DNA of 64,000 bases. Origin: Blastocatellia bacterium (GTDB taxonomy: Bacteria > Acidobacteriota > Blastocatellia > UBA7656 > JADIYM01). This document shows, one piece after another, positions 27,485-35,003 of the stretch (within the stretch, counting starts at the first letter, position 1; the number at the start of each line of letters is the position of its first letter). The notes under the pieces are model-generated. The model searched no databases. It saw only the letters and a program-made list of their open reading frames with translations, and was not told where the DNA came from. A program made the position numbers and the translations under genes. The DNA is taken from the NCBI GenBank assembly GCA_021463145.1, contig JAJTWZ010000015.1:1-64000 (forward strand), read 5' to 3'.

Positions 27485-28101
27485 CCGCGAAGCACGACAC
27501 GCGCCGGAGCGCCGTCTCCTCCTTCGATCTTGAGTGGCAGGCAGATGAGTTCGTAATGACCGGGTTCGACGTCGCTCAGGTTCAGGCCTTCGATGATTAC
27601 GGCGCCGCTTCCCAGCAGTGTCCGGTGGACGTCCGGAGTGTCAAAGTTGTACTTCTCGACTGAGAGGTAGTCAATCCCGACGACCTTGATGCCGTTCTCG
27701 ACCAGGTACCGGGCAGCGTCCGCCGTAAGGTAGACGAAGTCCCTGACGAATTCCGGTTCGCCCCACACATACGAGTTGCGTGTCTTGAAAATCACGCGCA
27801 TGTCGTCAGCCAGATCCACACCGGTAAGGCTCTCGCGGTCGATCACCGTCGAGCCTGCGTCGACAACGTGCACGCGGCCAATGAGCAGGTTCAAGGGGAT
27901 TGCGTCGACCGTCATGCCGTTTTCGATGAAATGCGCGGGAGCGTCGACGTGAGTGCCTGTGTGCGAACCGAAACGCAGGAAGGAAACGTTGGCCACGTCG
28001 CCGTCGGCGAGCCTGCTCGTTTGCTGGATGTCGACGGCCGGGTCGCCCGGATAAACGTGCATGTCTGGCGACAGAGGCACCGAAATGTCATAGATCTTCA
28101 T
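27481..28101 (-). CDS. Cyclase-family metal hydrolase (KynB-like)
   Basis: The family includes kynurenine formamidase KynB, which hydrolyses N-formylkynurenine, and other metal-dependent amidohydrolases and lactonases. The 206-residue product begins IYDISVPLSPDMHVYPGDP and has the metal-binding motif HTGTHVDAPAHF with His47, His51 and Asp53, then VGIDYLSVEK. No kynurenine-pathway gene is nearby, so kynB is not assigned. It is translationally coupled to the lysine-less aldolase-fold gene, which suggests a shared small-molecule substrate. The 218-base spacer to 28320 holds divergent control regions. Confidence 0.88.
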   Translation of the reverse strand: MKIYDISVPLSPDMHVYPGDPAVDIQQTSRLADGDVANVSFLRFGSHTGTHVDAPAHFIENGMTVDAIPLNLLIGRVHVVDAGSTVIDRESLTGVDLADDMRVIFKTRNSYVWGEPEFVRDFVYLTADAARYLVENGIKVVGIDYLSVEKYNFDTPDVHRTLLGSGAVIIEGLNLSDVEPGHYELICLPLKIEGGDGAPARVVLRG

Positions 28102-28254
28102 GTCGCCGTTCCCCTGGTTCGTGCGCGGCGTATGCTACGGGCGGGTCCGGACGGTGTCAATTCCGGCCACAGGACGGGCGCGCGTCATACAGCGAGCCTG
28201 TCCGCGACACCAATCGAGGTCACGATGCGCGAATCCGGGGCAGTCCCGGTTGGC

Positions 28255-28284
28255 CTGACACGGCTGCCGCGCGGCTTGTACTAT
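28255..28284 (+). promoter_or_regulatory. Sigma-70-type promoter for the lipoprotein gene
   Basis: CTGACA at 28255-28260 (-35) and TACTAT at 28279-28284 (-10) are separated by 18 bases, 35 bases before the ATG. This is one of the most complete promoters visible in the window. Confidence 0.5.
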
Positions 28285-28319
28285 TGGGGGCAATCAACTC
28301 GATCGAATCGGAGGAGTTC

Positions 28320-29486
28320 ATGTCTCGACGGATCCTGGCGGCAATAGCCGTCTTCGTACTTTCGGCGGCTGCTGCGTCTTGCAAGGCCACAGGTGGGGCG
28401 GTCGGAGACGGTGACGCCCACGCCAACGACGGACCGCCGCGCGTCACGCTCGACGACGCGGGCGCAAAGCAATTGCTCGGAGAGGACGACGGGATGCAGG
28501 GCGTGATCTTCTATGGCGCCGAGTTGCAGGGATCGATCAAGGATTGTGGTTGTCCTAGCGATCCGCAGGGCGGACTGCCGTGGCGCCTCGGCTACACGGA
28601 GGGCTTTCGTTCGGCATATCCGGACGTGGCGTACCTCCAGGTCGACGCCGGCAATTCCATGGCGGACCAGATCGACAACACCGGAAAGCTGATGTCCGAC
28701 CAGGCGGTGAAGTGCGATTGGGTGGTCAAGGCGCTCGACAGGTTCGGGTTCGACGCGGTTAACATCTCGCACAAGGACATCTACTACCTTGCGCGCTTCC
28801 TCAAGCCCGGAGAGTGGGAGAAGGCAGTAGCCGAGAGGCCCGTTCTCGGCCGGTTCGTTTCTGCAAACCTGGAACCCGAGAAGCCGGATTCCGGTCTGAT
28901 CGCTCCGCCCGCCTACGTCGTTCGGACGATGACGGGCAAGCGACTGCCGGGTGGGTCGGTTCGAGTGGCATTCATAGGTCTGACGGAGAACAACCCCAAC
29001 CTGCCGCAGCACACGGGTTTCAAGGTTGTGAGCCCCGATGTCGCGCTCGACCGCGTCCTGCCGAAGGCGAAGGCCGAGGCGGACATCGTGGTCGTCCTGC
29101 TCTATGGTGGCCCCGAGGTCGCGCAGTCGCTTTCCAGGCGAGCCGTCGGTCAGGTCTCGACCTTCATCGTTTCGCACCCGACGTCGCGCGACAAGGAGGC
29201 GCAACTCGGGCCCGTCAACCTCGTCTATGCGAAGTTCCAGACGAAGCAGTTGGGTGAGCTTCGGATGATGTTCGAAGGGAAGAACCTCGCCACGGTTACG
29301 AATCGATACGTGTTGCTCAACAAGGTGCTGCCGAAGGATCCGGTTGCCGAAGAGATGGCAGGCGAAGCGGACAAGGCGATCAAGCAGGCGCAACTCGAAC
29401 GATTCAACAATATGAACCCGCCTGCAGGCGAGTTGCCTGTGACGGCGCCTCCTCCTGCCGACGTTCCCACTCCCGGAGGGAAATAG
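28320..29486 (+). CDS. Lipoprotein with 5'-nucleotidase/calcineurin-like domain of the CGC type
   Basis: A lipoprotein signal (MSRRILAAIAVFVLSAAAASC, probable lipidated Cys21) is followed by a domain like the N-terminal part of UshA/SoxB-type metallophosphoesterases. Features are IKDCGCPSDPQGGLPWR with Cys76 and Cys78, VDAGNSM, WVVKALDRFGFDAVNI and VAFIGLTEN. The classical metal-binding DxH of the first motif is not visible (FYGAELQG), so phosphatase activity is doubtful. The Cys-Gly-Cys pair may bind metal or be redox-active. The 388-residue form starts at an ATG preceded by GGAGGA. The MauE-thioredoxin gene begins one base after its stop. Confidence 0.78.
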   Translation: MSRRILAAIAVFVLSAAAASCKATGGAVGDGDAHANDGPPRVTLDDAGAKQLLGEDDGMQGVIFYGAELQGSIKDCGCPSDPQGGLPWRLGYTEGFRSAYPDVAYLQVDAGNSMADQIDNTGKLMSDQAVKCDWVVKALDRFGFDAVNISHKDIYYLARFLKPGEWEKAVAERPVLGRFVSANLEPEKPDSGLIAPPAYVVRTMTGKRLPGGSVRVAFIGLTENNPNLPQHTGFKVVSPDVALDRVLPKAKAEADIVVVLLYGGPEVAQSLSRRAVGQVSTFIVSHPTSRDKEAQLGPVNLVYAKFQTKQLGELRMMFEGKNLATVTNRYVLLNKVLPKDPVAEEMAGEADKAIKQAQLERFNNMNPPAGELPVTAPPPADVPTPGGK

Positions 29487-29487
29487 C

Positions 29488-30492
29488 GTGATCGACGAAG
29501 GCGTTTCCGGCAACGTCGAACTCGAGCGCGATGCCCTGGCGGCCGCCGATCGCGTCGTTGGCGAATCGCGCCGAACCTGGATGCTCAAGCTGATTGGCCG
29601 CAACGCCGGCCGGGCGCTCGGCGCGTTATTCCTCGCCGCGGGCGTTCTGAAAGCGCTTGCGCCGCTCGAGTTCGCGAAAGAGATCTCGGGGTACGGCATC
29701 GTCACCGATCCCATCGCCACGGGAATCATGGGCTTCGTCCTGATCGTCGTGGAGTGCGGGCTTGGGGCCGCGTTGCTCTCGAATCTGCGTCCGCGGCTGA
29801 TGCTCGCGCTAACGCTGGGTCTGCTCGCGGTCTTCTTGGTGGCGATCGGTACTGCCTGGTGGACCGGCGCCGCGACGGAGTGCGGCTGCTTCGGTCCGTG
29901 GAAGCGATCGATGCCCGTCGCATTCACGCAGGACCTGATGATGATGGCGGTGGCTGGCTGGGCGCTCTGGAGCCACGCCGGCATTCGGAGCGCCGTTAAC
30001 GCTTTGAAGCTGGGTATCGTCGGAACGGCGCTCGCGGCCGGTGTGACGATACCGGCCATTGCCGTGATGTCGTCGGTTGCGTCGCCAGGCTCGCTCGGCG
30101 TCGTCGGTTCTACTGCCTTCAGGACGATGGAGGTATCGGAGGCGCCCCAGAGCCTCGCGACCGGCGAACATCTGGTGCTCCTGATGAGCACGGATTGCGA
30201 TCATTGCAAGGCGGCGGTTCCGGCCGTGAACGCCTTGTTCGAGGATGAGCGCTTGCCGAAGGTGACGGCCGTGGCCATGGGAGATCGTGTCGATCGCGGG
30301 CTTTTCCGGCAGGACCTCGGTGCGAAGTACCCGATCGCGCAGATTTCGAAACAGTCCGTCGTGGGTCTCGTCGACAAGGCGTTTCCGCGGCTGTTCCTCG
30401 TTCGTGATGGCGTGATCGTGGCGATCTGGGATGGCGAGATTCCTTCCGCGGAGGTCATCCTGGCGAAGCGGCAGGAGAACGGACCGGCCTGA
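29488..30492 (+). CDS. MauE/DoxX-like membrane protein fused to a thioredoxin-like domain
   Basis: The 334-residue protein has about four N-terminal membrane helices between 40 and 165 with the MauE-type motif ECGCFG (Cys132, Cys134). A further hydrophobic helix lies at about 172-198, followed by an extracytoplasmic thioredoxin-like domain with CDHC (Cys237, Cys240) and a Gly-Asp-Arg strand pattern. MauE proteins support disulphide formation in methylamine dehydrogenase and related enzymes. Here no mau gene is present, so a general thiol-redox role is inferred. GTG at 29488 lies one base after the lipoprotein stop, so the genes form an operon. Confidence 0.82.
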   Translation: MIDEGVSGNVELERDALAAADRVVGESRRTWMLKLIGRNAGRALGALFLAAGVLKALAPLEFAKEISGYGIVTDPIATGIMGFVLIVVECGLGAALLSNLRPRLMLALTLGLLAVFLVAIGTAWWTGAATECGCFGPWKRSMPVAFTQDLMMMAVAGWALWSHAGIRSAVNALKLGIVGTALAAGVTIPAIAVMSSVASPGSLGVVGSTAFRTMEVSEAPQSLATGEHLVLLMSTDCDHCKAAVPAVNALFEDERLPKVTAVAMGDRVDRGLFRQDLGAKYPIAQISKQSVVGLVDKAFPRLFLVRDGVIVAIWDGEIPSAEVILAKRQENGPA

Positions 30493-30615
30493 CACGATCA
30501 GCGGGGGTTTTGCAGGAAGGATCGGGACGAGATCCGCGCCCTCGAGCCCATCGGAAACGGGGTCCGGCCGGGAATGATGCCGCGAGAATTCCCGAAAGAC
30601 TTCCGGAGTCCCTGT

Positions 30616-30957
30616 CTACCCGGTCAACGACTTGACGGCTTCCGCGTCGGTTTCGAACGTGTCGAACACGTCCCCGAGCTTGGTGATACGGAGCAGGTCC
30701 ACGAGGCGCGGCCGAAGGTTCGTGAGAGCCATCGCCCCCTGGTCGCGACGCAGCGCGCTGTAGCAACGCACAAGTTCTCCGAGCCCGGAACTGTCCATGT
30801 ACGGGACGTCTGCGAGATTCAGGACGATGCGGTTGAAGCCGCGATCGCTCAATCCCTCGATGTGAGCGCGCAGCACGTATTCTCCGTCCGCCTTCGTTAC
30901 CTTTCCCGAGACGTGCAGGATTCTGACCCGTCCGTCGGCGCGCTCTCGAATTTCCAT
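30616..30957 (-). CDS. STAS-domain anti-sigma factor antagonist (SpoIIAA/RsbV-like)
   Basis: The 113-residue STAS domain has VRILHVSGKVT, the strand RIVLNLADVPYMDSSGLGELV with the phosphorylatable Ser57, and ALTNLRPRLVDLLRITKLGDVFDTF. Such proteins free a sigma factor or another partner when unphosphorylated. No RsbW-type kinase or sigma-B gene is near. The ATG at 30957 is chosen because family similarity begins there; an in-frame ATG at 31002 would add 15 residues. It is transcribed away from the GAF/PAS gene. Confidence 0.9.
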   Translation of the reverse strand: MEIRERADGRVRILHVSGKVTKADGEYVLRAHIEGLSDRGFNRIVLNLADVPYMDSSGLGELVRCYSALRRDQGAMALTNLRPRLVDLLRITKLGDVFDTFETDAEAVKSLTG

Positions 30958-31067
30958 GGATTGGCGTCCCGTCGCTCGTCGGGCGAGATTAGCACCGGCC
31001 ATTCGCCACCGGCAACGGTGGCGCAGTGAGTCGAGCGAGGAGTGCGCGAAGGGCGCGACGAGAGCCG

Positions 31068-31076
31068 TGCTACAAT
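31068..31076 (+). promoter_or_regulatory. Extended -10 element for the GAF/PAS gene
   Basis: TGCTACAAT fits TG-n-TACAAT and ends 28 bases before the ATG at 31105. No -35 box is obvious. Confidence 0.45.
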
Positions 31077-31104
31077 CGGCCGGCCGTTCCAGATTCGCTA
31101 CTTC

Positions 31105-32865
31105 ATGGGTTCACTGCTCGTCATTGTCGTCTGTGTGGTCTGCCTCTTGGCCGGAGCTGCCCTCGGCTGGCTGCTGTCTCGATCGCGAGGTTCTGGTGGC
31201 TTGGCCGTTTCCGGGACCGATCCCTGGACGCTCGCGGCTGAAGCGGTCCCGTACGGCGCCTCGCTGGACGAATTCTCGTCGGCCTTGCGCTCTGCCCTCG
31301 GGCAGCATACGGATCTGGTGCTCCTGGCCGTATATGCCGGTCGCGAAGATGACGACGCGCTCCAGGCCTTCTGGCGTCACGAAGCCGCGCGTGGCGACGG
31401 CATTCCGGCGGCCGCGCCGGCGACGCTGGTCCTGCAGTTGCCGGGGCCAACGCTGGTGGACTCGGCCGAGCTTGGAAAGGGGCTCAGGCCTGGCTTGCCG
31501 CCCGCCGACCCGACGATCGAAGCGACCCAACTCGAGGACGAACGAATCGCCGACGAGAGACGCGTCGCGGAGTCGATGTTCGAGAATCCATTCGAGCTCG
31601 AGGACGAGGCGCTCACCGAGTCCGCCGTTCAGGCGCCGCCCATGCCTCCGGCCGGTAACGGCCAAAGCGCCGCTCCGGTCGACGAAGCGCAACTCGCGGC
31701 CCGGCTTCTCGCGGTGCCCTGGCGTGGAGCTTTCTCCTGGCGTGGCGTTTTCGTTGCCCGCCCGGGCGCCGATCCGTTGCGCCATTTCACGGATGCAGGC
31801 CGCGCAGCCGCCACTTTCGGTCCTCGGCTCGCCATTCACTGCGAGATCTCACGGTATTCGAGGGCGCTCGCCCGTGCGACGGAGCCTCGCCCGGCCGTCG
31901 AGCGGAAACAGAAAGTCGCCGATGAGCCGCACGCGCCTATCGAACTGCCGCCAGTTCCGCCGCCGATGCCGTCGCCCGTAGCAGCTCGGCTGCATCGCGC
32001 CGAGGTACGCATGGCGGATGCCCTGCAGTCGCCTCGCCGCGAGCCGGACCTGCTGCGAAACGCCGTTGGTCTGCTCGCCGAAGGACTTGCGACCGATCGG
32101 TGTTACGTGGTCGAGATCGAAGGACTGCACACCAAGCCCGTTGCAGTCGAACGACGGTCCGAGGCGGTCGCCTCGGCGGCCGGTCTCGATTTCGGATCGC
32201 AGTTTCTGTCGGCCGTCCGCTCGCGAAGTTCGACGACGATCAAGGCCATCGTCATGGCTTCGGGCAGTTCCGGCGAGCTGCTTTCCGAGGAGGTCAGCAC
32301 CCGCCTCGGTCCAATGTCGCGAGTGGTCGTGCCGGTAATCGAGAAGGGACATACGTCGGCCGTTTACGTATGCGAATGGATCGATCCGGCAAAGCGATTA
32401 ACCGACGACGACATTGCATTCGCCGAGCGCGTGGTCGCCCGGGCGGCCGTCGCGTGCGAGCGGCTGCACCAGTACGACGCTCTCGCGCAGCAGGCGGCGC
32501 ACGCGCGCGAAGCGCAGGAAGCTGTCGAGGATGCGCTCGTTCAGATCCAGTCGCTGGTGGCCGCACTTCCCGAGGCGCTGGTTGGCCTCGATACCGACGG
32601 CAAGATCGCGTTCGCAAACCGTGCCGCTGGCCGCTATTTCCACAAGCAGGAGTTCGAGCTCATCGGACGTTCGGTCGTCGACCTGGTGAGGTCGGCGGGT
32701 GGCGACGCATCTGCGTGGGAGAGGGCAATCAACGCCCCGGCTACAGACAGGTTTGCGGCGGCAATTGCCACCCCCGACGGCCGGTCGACCGTCGACATCA
32801 CGGTGATTCCGGGCCTGCAGTCTGCGATCTGCGACCGCCTCGTCACGCTCTCGTTCAGAGCCTGA
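31105..32865 (+). CDS. Membrane-anchored GAF and PAS domain sensor without output kinase
   Basis: A single N-terminal membrane helix (VIVVCVVCLLAGAALGWLL) anchors a long cytoplasmic protein of 586 residues. A poorly conserved domain lies at about 40-260, a proline-rich linker at about 285-315, a GAF domain at about 320-475 (NAVGLLAEGLATDRCYVVEIEG ... YVCEWIDPAKRLTDDDIAFAERV) and a C-terminal PAS domain at about 490-580 (LVAALPEALVGLDTDGKIAFANRAA). There is no histidine kinase, GGDEF or EAL motif, so it must signal through a partner. The divergent STAS gene is a candidate. ATG at 31105 is preferred to the GTG at 31042. Confidence 0.85.
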   Translation: MGSLLVIVVCVVCLLAGAALGWLLSRSRGSGGLAVSGTDPWTLAAEAVPYGASLDEFSSALRSALGQHTDLVLLAVYAGREDDDALQAFWRHEAARGDGIPAAAPATLVLQLPGPTLVDSAELGKGLRPGLPPADPTIEATQLEDERIADERRVAESMFENPFELEDEALTESAVQAPPMPPAGNGQSAAPVDEAQLAARLLAVPWRGAFSWRGVFVARPGADPLRHFTDAGRAAATFGPRLAIHCEISRYSRALARATEPRPAVERKQKVADEPHAPIELPPVPPPMPSPVAARLHRAEVRMADALQSPRREPDLLRNAVGLLAEGLATDRCYVVEIEGLHTKPVAVERRSEAVASAAGLDFGSQFLSAVRSRSSTTIKAIVMASGSSGELLSEEVSTRLGPMSRVVVPVIEKGHTSAVYVCEWIDPAKRLTDDDIAFAERVVARAAVACERLHQYDALAQQAAHAREAQEAVEDALVQIQSLVAALPEALVGLDTDGKIAFANRAAGRYFHKQEFELIGRSVVDLVRSAGGDASAWERAINAPATDRFAAAIATPDGRSTVDITVIPGLQSAICDRLVTLSFRA

Positions 32866-32887
32866 GGGTGCCAGGATAGAACCGACA

Positions 32888-32931
32888 GGATCGGCAGGAC
32901 CGGAAGGTCATGGATTCAGTCCTGTAAATCC
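32888..32931. terminator. Imperfect palindrome between the GAF/PAS gene and amrA
   Basis: Bases 32888-32900 (GGATCGGCAGGAC) and the reverse complement of 32919-32931 (GGATTTACAGGAC) agree at 10 of 13. Sequences of the GGATTnACAGGA kind recur around 63480. The right arm covers the last codons of amrA (DLQD and part of the preceding codon). Probably a bidirectional terminator. Confidence 0.45.
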
Positions 32932-33521
32932 GGCCCACTCTCCTCAGCGATGGTCACGGTCCGGTAGCGGGACACTCGAATCGCCGGCGACCATTCGTTG
33001 ACCGGCAGTCCTGCCTTCCGCTTCAGTTCGCGGACAAAGGACGCAGGGTCGGGCAGGGACTTCCATACCACGGGCAGAAACGTTCCACGCAGCCCGCGGT
33101 CCTCCAGGGTGACTCCGTCGATTCCCGGGCGCAGTTGCGCGATCAGGTCGGCCTCCGATTCCACGGCCATCGGCTCCGAAGGTGTCAGAAGCGAAATATC
33201 GATACGGATGTGCTCAACGTCGGAAGGGAGTAGCGGCGGACAGCGAGGATCGCGAAGCACGGCCGCCGCCGCGTTGTCGATCAAGTCGTCGATGAGCGGG
33301 CGCACCGGAGCGAGCGTGCCGACACAGCCAAGCAGTTCGTCGCCGCGATGAAGCGACACGAAGGTCGCCGCGGGCGTCAGCAACTCCCTTGCGACGCCCG
33401 ACGTGTCCGAACGAAGGGGCCTGCCGGTCCGAACGGCGTGCGTCACGCTCCGTCGCGCGGCCGCGATCAGTTCCTGTCCGCGGCGCCCGGCGAGCTCGGC
33501 CCATTCGTCAACCCGCGACAT
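32916..33521 (-). CDS. amrA: AmmeMemoRadiSam system protein A (AMMECR1 family)
   Basis: The 201-residue AMMECR1-domain protein has ATFVSLHRGDELLGCVGTL (family LRGCIGTL), AAAVLRDPRCPPL, HIRIDISLLTPSEPM and GLRGTFLPVVWKSLPDP. The A and B proteins usually occur with a radical SAM enzyme; the reaction is not established to my knowledge. ATG at 33521 overlaps the upstream Memo-type gene by 14 bases; GTG at 33527 is an alternative. No radical SAM gene of this system is adjacent. Confidence 0.92.
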   Translation of the reverse strand: MSRVDEWAELAGRRGQELIAAARRSVTHAVRTGRPLRSDTSGVARELLTPAATFVSLHRGDELLGCVGTLAPVRPLIDDLIDNAAAAVLRDPRCPPLLPSDVEHIRIDISLLTPSEPMAVESEADLIAQLRPGIDGVTLEDRGLRGTFLPVVWKSLPDPASFVRELKRKAGLPVNEWSPAIRVSRYRTVTIAEESGPDLQD

Positions 33522-34305
33522 ACGCACCGTAGCCCACGACTTCGTCGCGGGGACCCGCCGTTTCGCCGGAATTACGCAGGTCGATCGACTTGACGCTCAT
33601 CCCGCGCCTGCGGGCGGCAGTGAGCAGTCCTCCGATCGGAACGCGGCCGCACGCGCGGTCCCACGCGATCCGTTCCGGCTGGAGCCGCTCGATCCACTGC
33701 GAGGTCTCGGCATCCAGGGCCTTTGCCTCGTCGAACTCGTGATAATGCGAGAGGTCCGAGCTTACGACGATACACGTCTCGTCGCCGCCCCAGAGCAGGT
33801 CGAGAACTTCGGCGACTTCGTCGTCGCCTGCGTCTCCAACTGCGAACGGAACGATGGCTGGATCGCGCAGCGCAATCTTAAGGAAAGGCAGGTGAACCTC
33901 GAGCGAATGCTCGCGGTCGAAGGCTGCGTCGAACGAGACGACCTGCGGCAGATTCGCCACCGAAGCTATCGCGTCGCGATCGACGCGAACTCGCCCGAGC
34001 GGCGTCTCGAAGTGAGTCGCCGACGGGACGGCGAGGCCGGAGAATCGTTGGCGATGGCTTGGTCCGAGCAGCACGACTCGCTCGATCCGATCGCGGCCGA
34101 GGGAGAGCCTCGCGTAGGCGGAAGCGGCAATGGGTCCTGAGTACACGTAACCGGCGTGAGGAGCGATGATGGCCTTCGGGACGGCGGAATCGGCGGTCCG
34201 GGTTGCAGTCGCGTCACCGAGCATGCGACTGACGGCGGCCTCGAGCTCAAGCGGCGAACCCGGGTAGAACCGGCCGGCGACGGCGGCTTGACGCACCCTC
34301 TCCAT
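33508..34305 (-). CDS. amrB: AmmeMemoRadiSam system protein B (Memo family)
   Basis: Memo proteins are related to class III non-haem iron dioxygenases; the bacterial role is unknown. The 265-residue product has the family start RQAAVAGRFYPGSPLELEAAV, the metal-site region IAPHAGYVYSGPIAASAY, LLGPSHRQ, FDREHSLEVHLPFL, VVSSDLSHY and the final GYGAYVAG. It overlaps amrA, so the two are translationally coupled, with amrB first. Confidence 0.95.
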   Translation of the reverse strand: MERVRQAAVAGRFYPGSPLELEAAVSRMLGDATATRTADSAVPKAIIAPHAGYVYSGPIAASAYARLSLGRDRIERVVLLGPSHRQRFSGLAVPSATHFETPLGRVRVDRDAIASVANLPQVVSFDAAFDREHSLEVHLPFLKIALRDPAIVPFAVGDAGDDEVAEVLDLLWGGDETCIVVSSDLSHYHEFDEAKALDAETSQWIERLQPERIAWDRACGRVPIGGLLTAARRRGMSVKSIDLRNSGETAGPRDEVVGYGAYVAG

Positions 34306-34399
34306 CTGCTACCTCCAGCGGTATCGGCGAACGCCGCCGGGCGCCGCGCGGCCAACCGCTGAGCGAGTATAGCGCAGGCAGGATGCTCCGCGACCCGTG

Positions 34400-34408
34400 T
34401 GCTACACT
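34400..34408 (+). promoter_or_regulatory. Extended -10 element for the DUF6335-like gene
   Basis: TGCTACACT (TG-n-TACACT) ends 34 bases before the GTG start and 18 bases before the AAAGGAGG ribosome binding site (34427-34434). Confidence 0.45.
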
Positions 34409-34442
34409 GCCGACAGGTCCCTTTTTAAAGGAGGGCACACAC

Positions 34443-34883
34443 GTGAGCGGATCGAAGGACAACGAGAAGCACGGACATTTCGTAGACGCCGGCCGGGCTG
34501 AAAGCGAGATTTTCGAAGCGGATCCCGAGGTCGCCGAAGTCTTCGAGTCCGACAAGCACGGCCACGGCGCGCGCTCGGGCGGGCTTCAGATGAAGCGCGA
34601 GCTCGAGGGACATTCCGGTTACAGCCGCGAGTTGAGCGGTGGAGATCTTGACGCGGATGTCGTCGACACCGAGTTCGTCGGCGAAGAGGCAGTCGGCGGC
34701 GATAATCCTTCACCCGATCAGGACATCGTGGCCGAGATCGGACTCGCGGCCGGCTTGGCATACGAAGACAACGAGCCATTGAGAACGGCCGAGAAGGTCG
34801 GCGAGCGCGACCGGCATCGATGGGAACTGGATCCGGCATCGGCCGAGGATTACCAGGATCGAATGCGGCACAAGAGGGATTGA
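34443..34883 (+). CDS. DUF6335-like small acidic protein (146 aa)
   Basis: The hydrophilic product has the pattern LSGGDLDADVVD, VGEEAVGGDNPSPDQDIVAEIGLAAGL, NEPLRTAEKV and DRHRWELDPASAEDY, which I recall from DUF6335 proteins. Function is unknown; small acidic proteins of this kind are often stress-related in annotation. There is no signal peptide. GTG at 34443 follows an excellent AAAGGAGG site by 8 bases, so the ATG at 34383 is rejected. The gene stands alone, 120 bases before the lectin-like gene. Confidence 0.75.
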   Translation: MSGSKDNEKHGHFVDAGRAESEIFEADPEVAEVFESDKHGHGARSGGLQMKRELEGHSGYSRELSGGDLDADVVDTEFVGEEAVGGDNPSPDQDIVAEIGLAAGLAYEDNEPLRTAEKVGERDRHRWELDPASAEDYQDRMRHKRD

Positions 34884-35003
34884 GCTGAGCGGCTCCATTC
34901 GATACAACGCACGTCGGAAACGGGGGCATCGGAAACCGTGAATGCACCGTCGTGCCTTCGAATCACACGAGGCTCATCGAGCCGGTTGAAGGAGTCAGGT
35001 TTC

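Noticed and set aside
27481-28101. Naming the cyclase gene kynB
   Set aside because: Only the family motif is present; no tryptophan or kynurenine pathway gene is in the window.
28281-30191. 636-residue open frame on the minus strand
   Set aside because: It is antisense to the lipoprotein and MauE-thioredoxin genes and shows no domain pattern.
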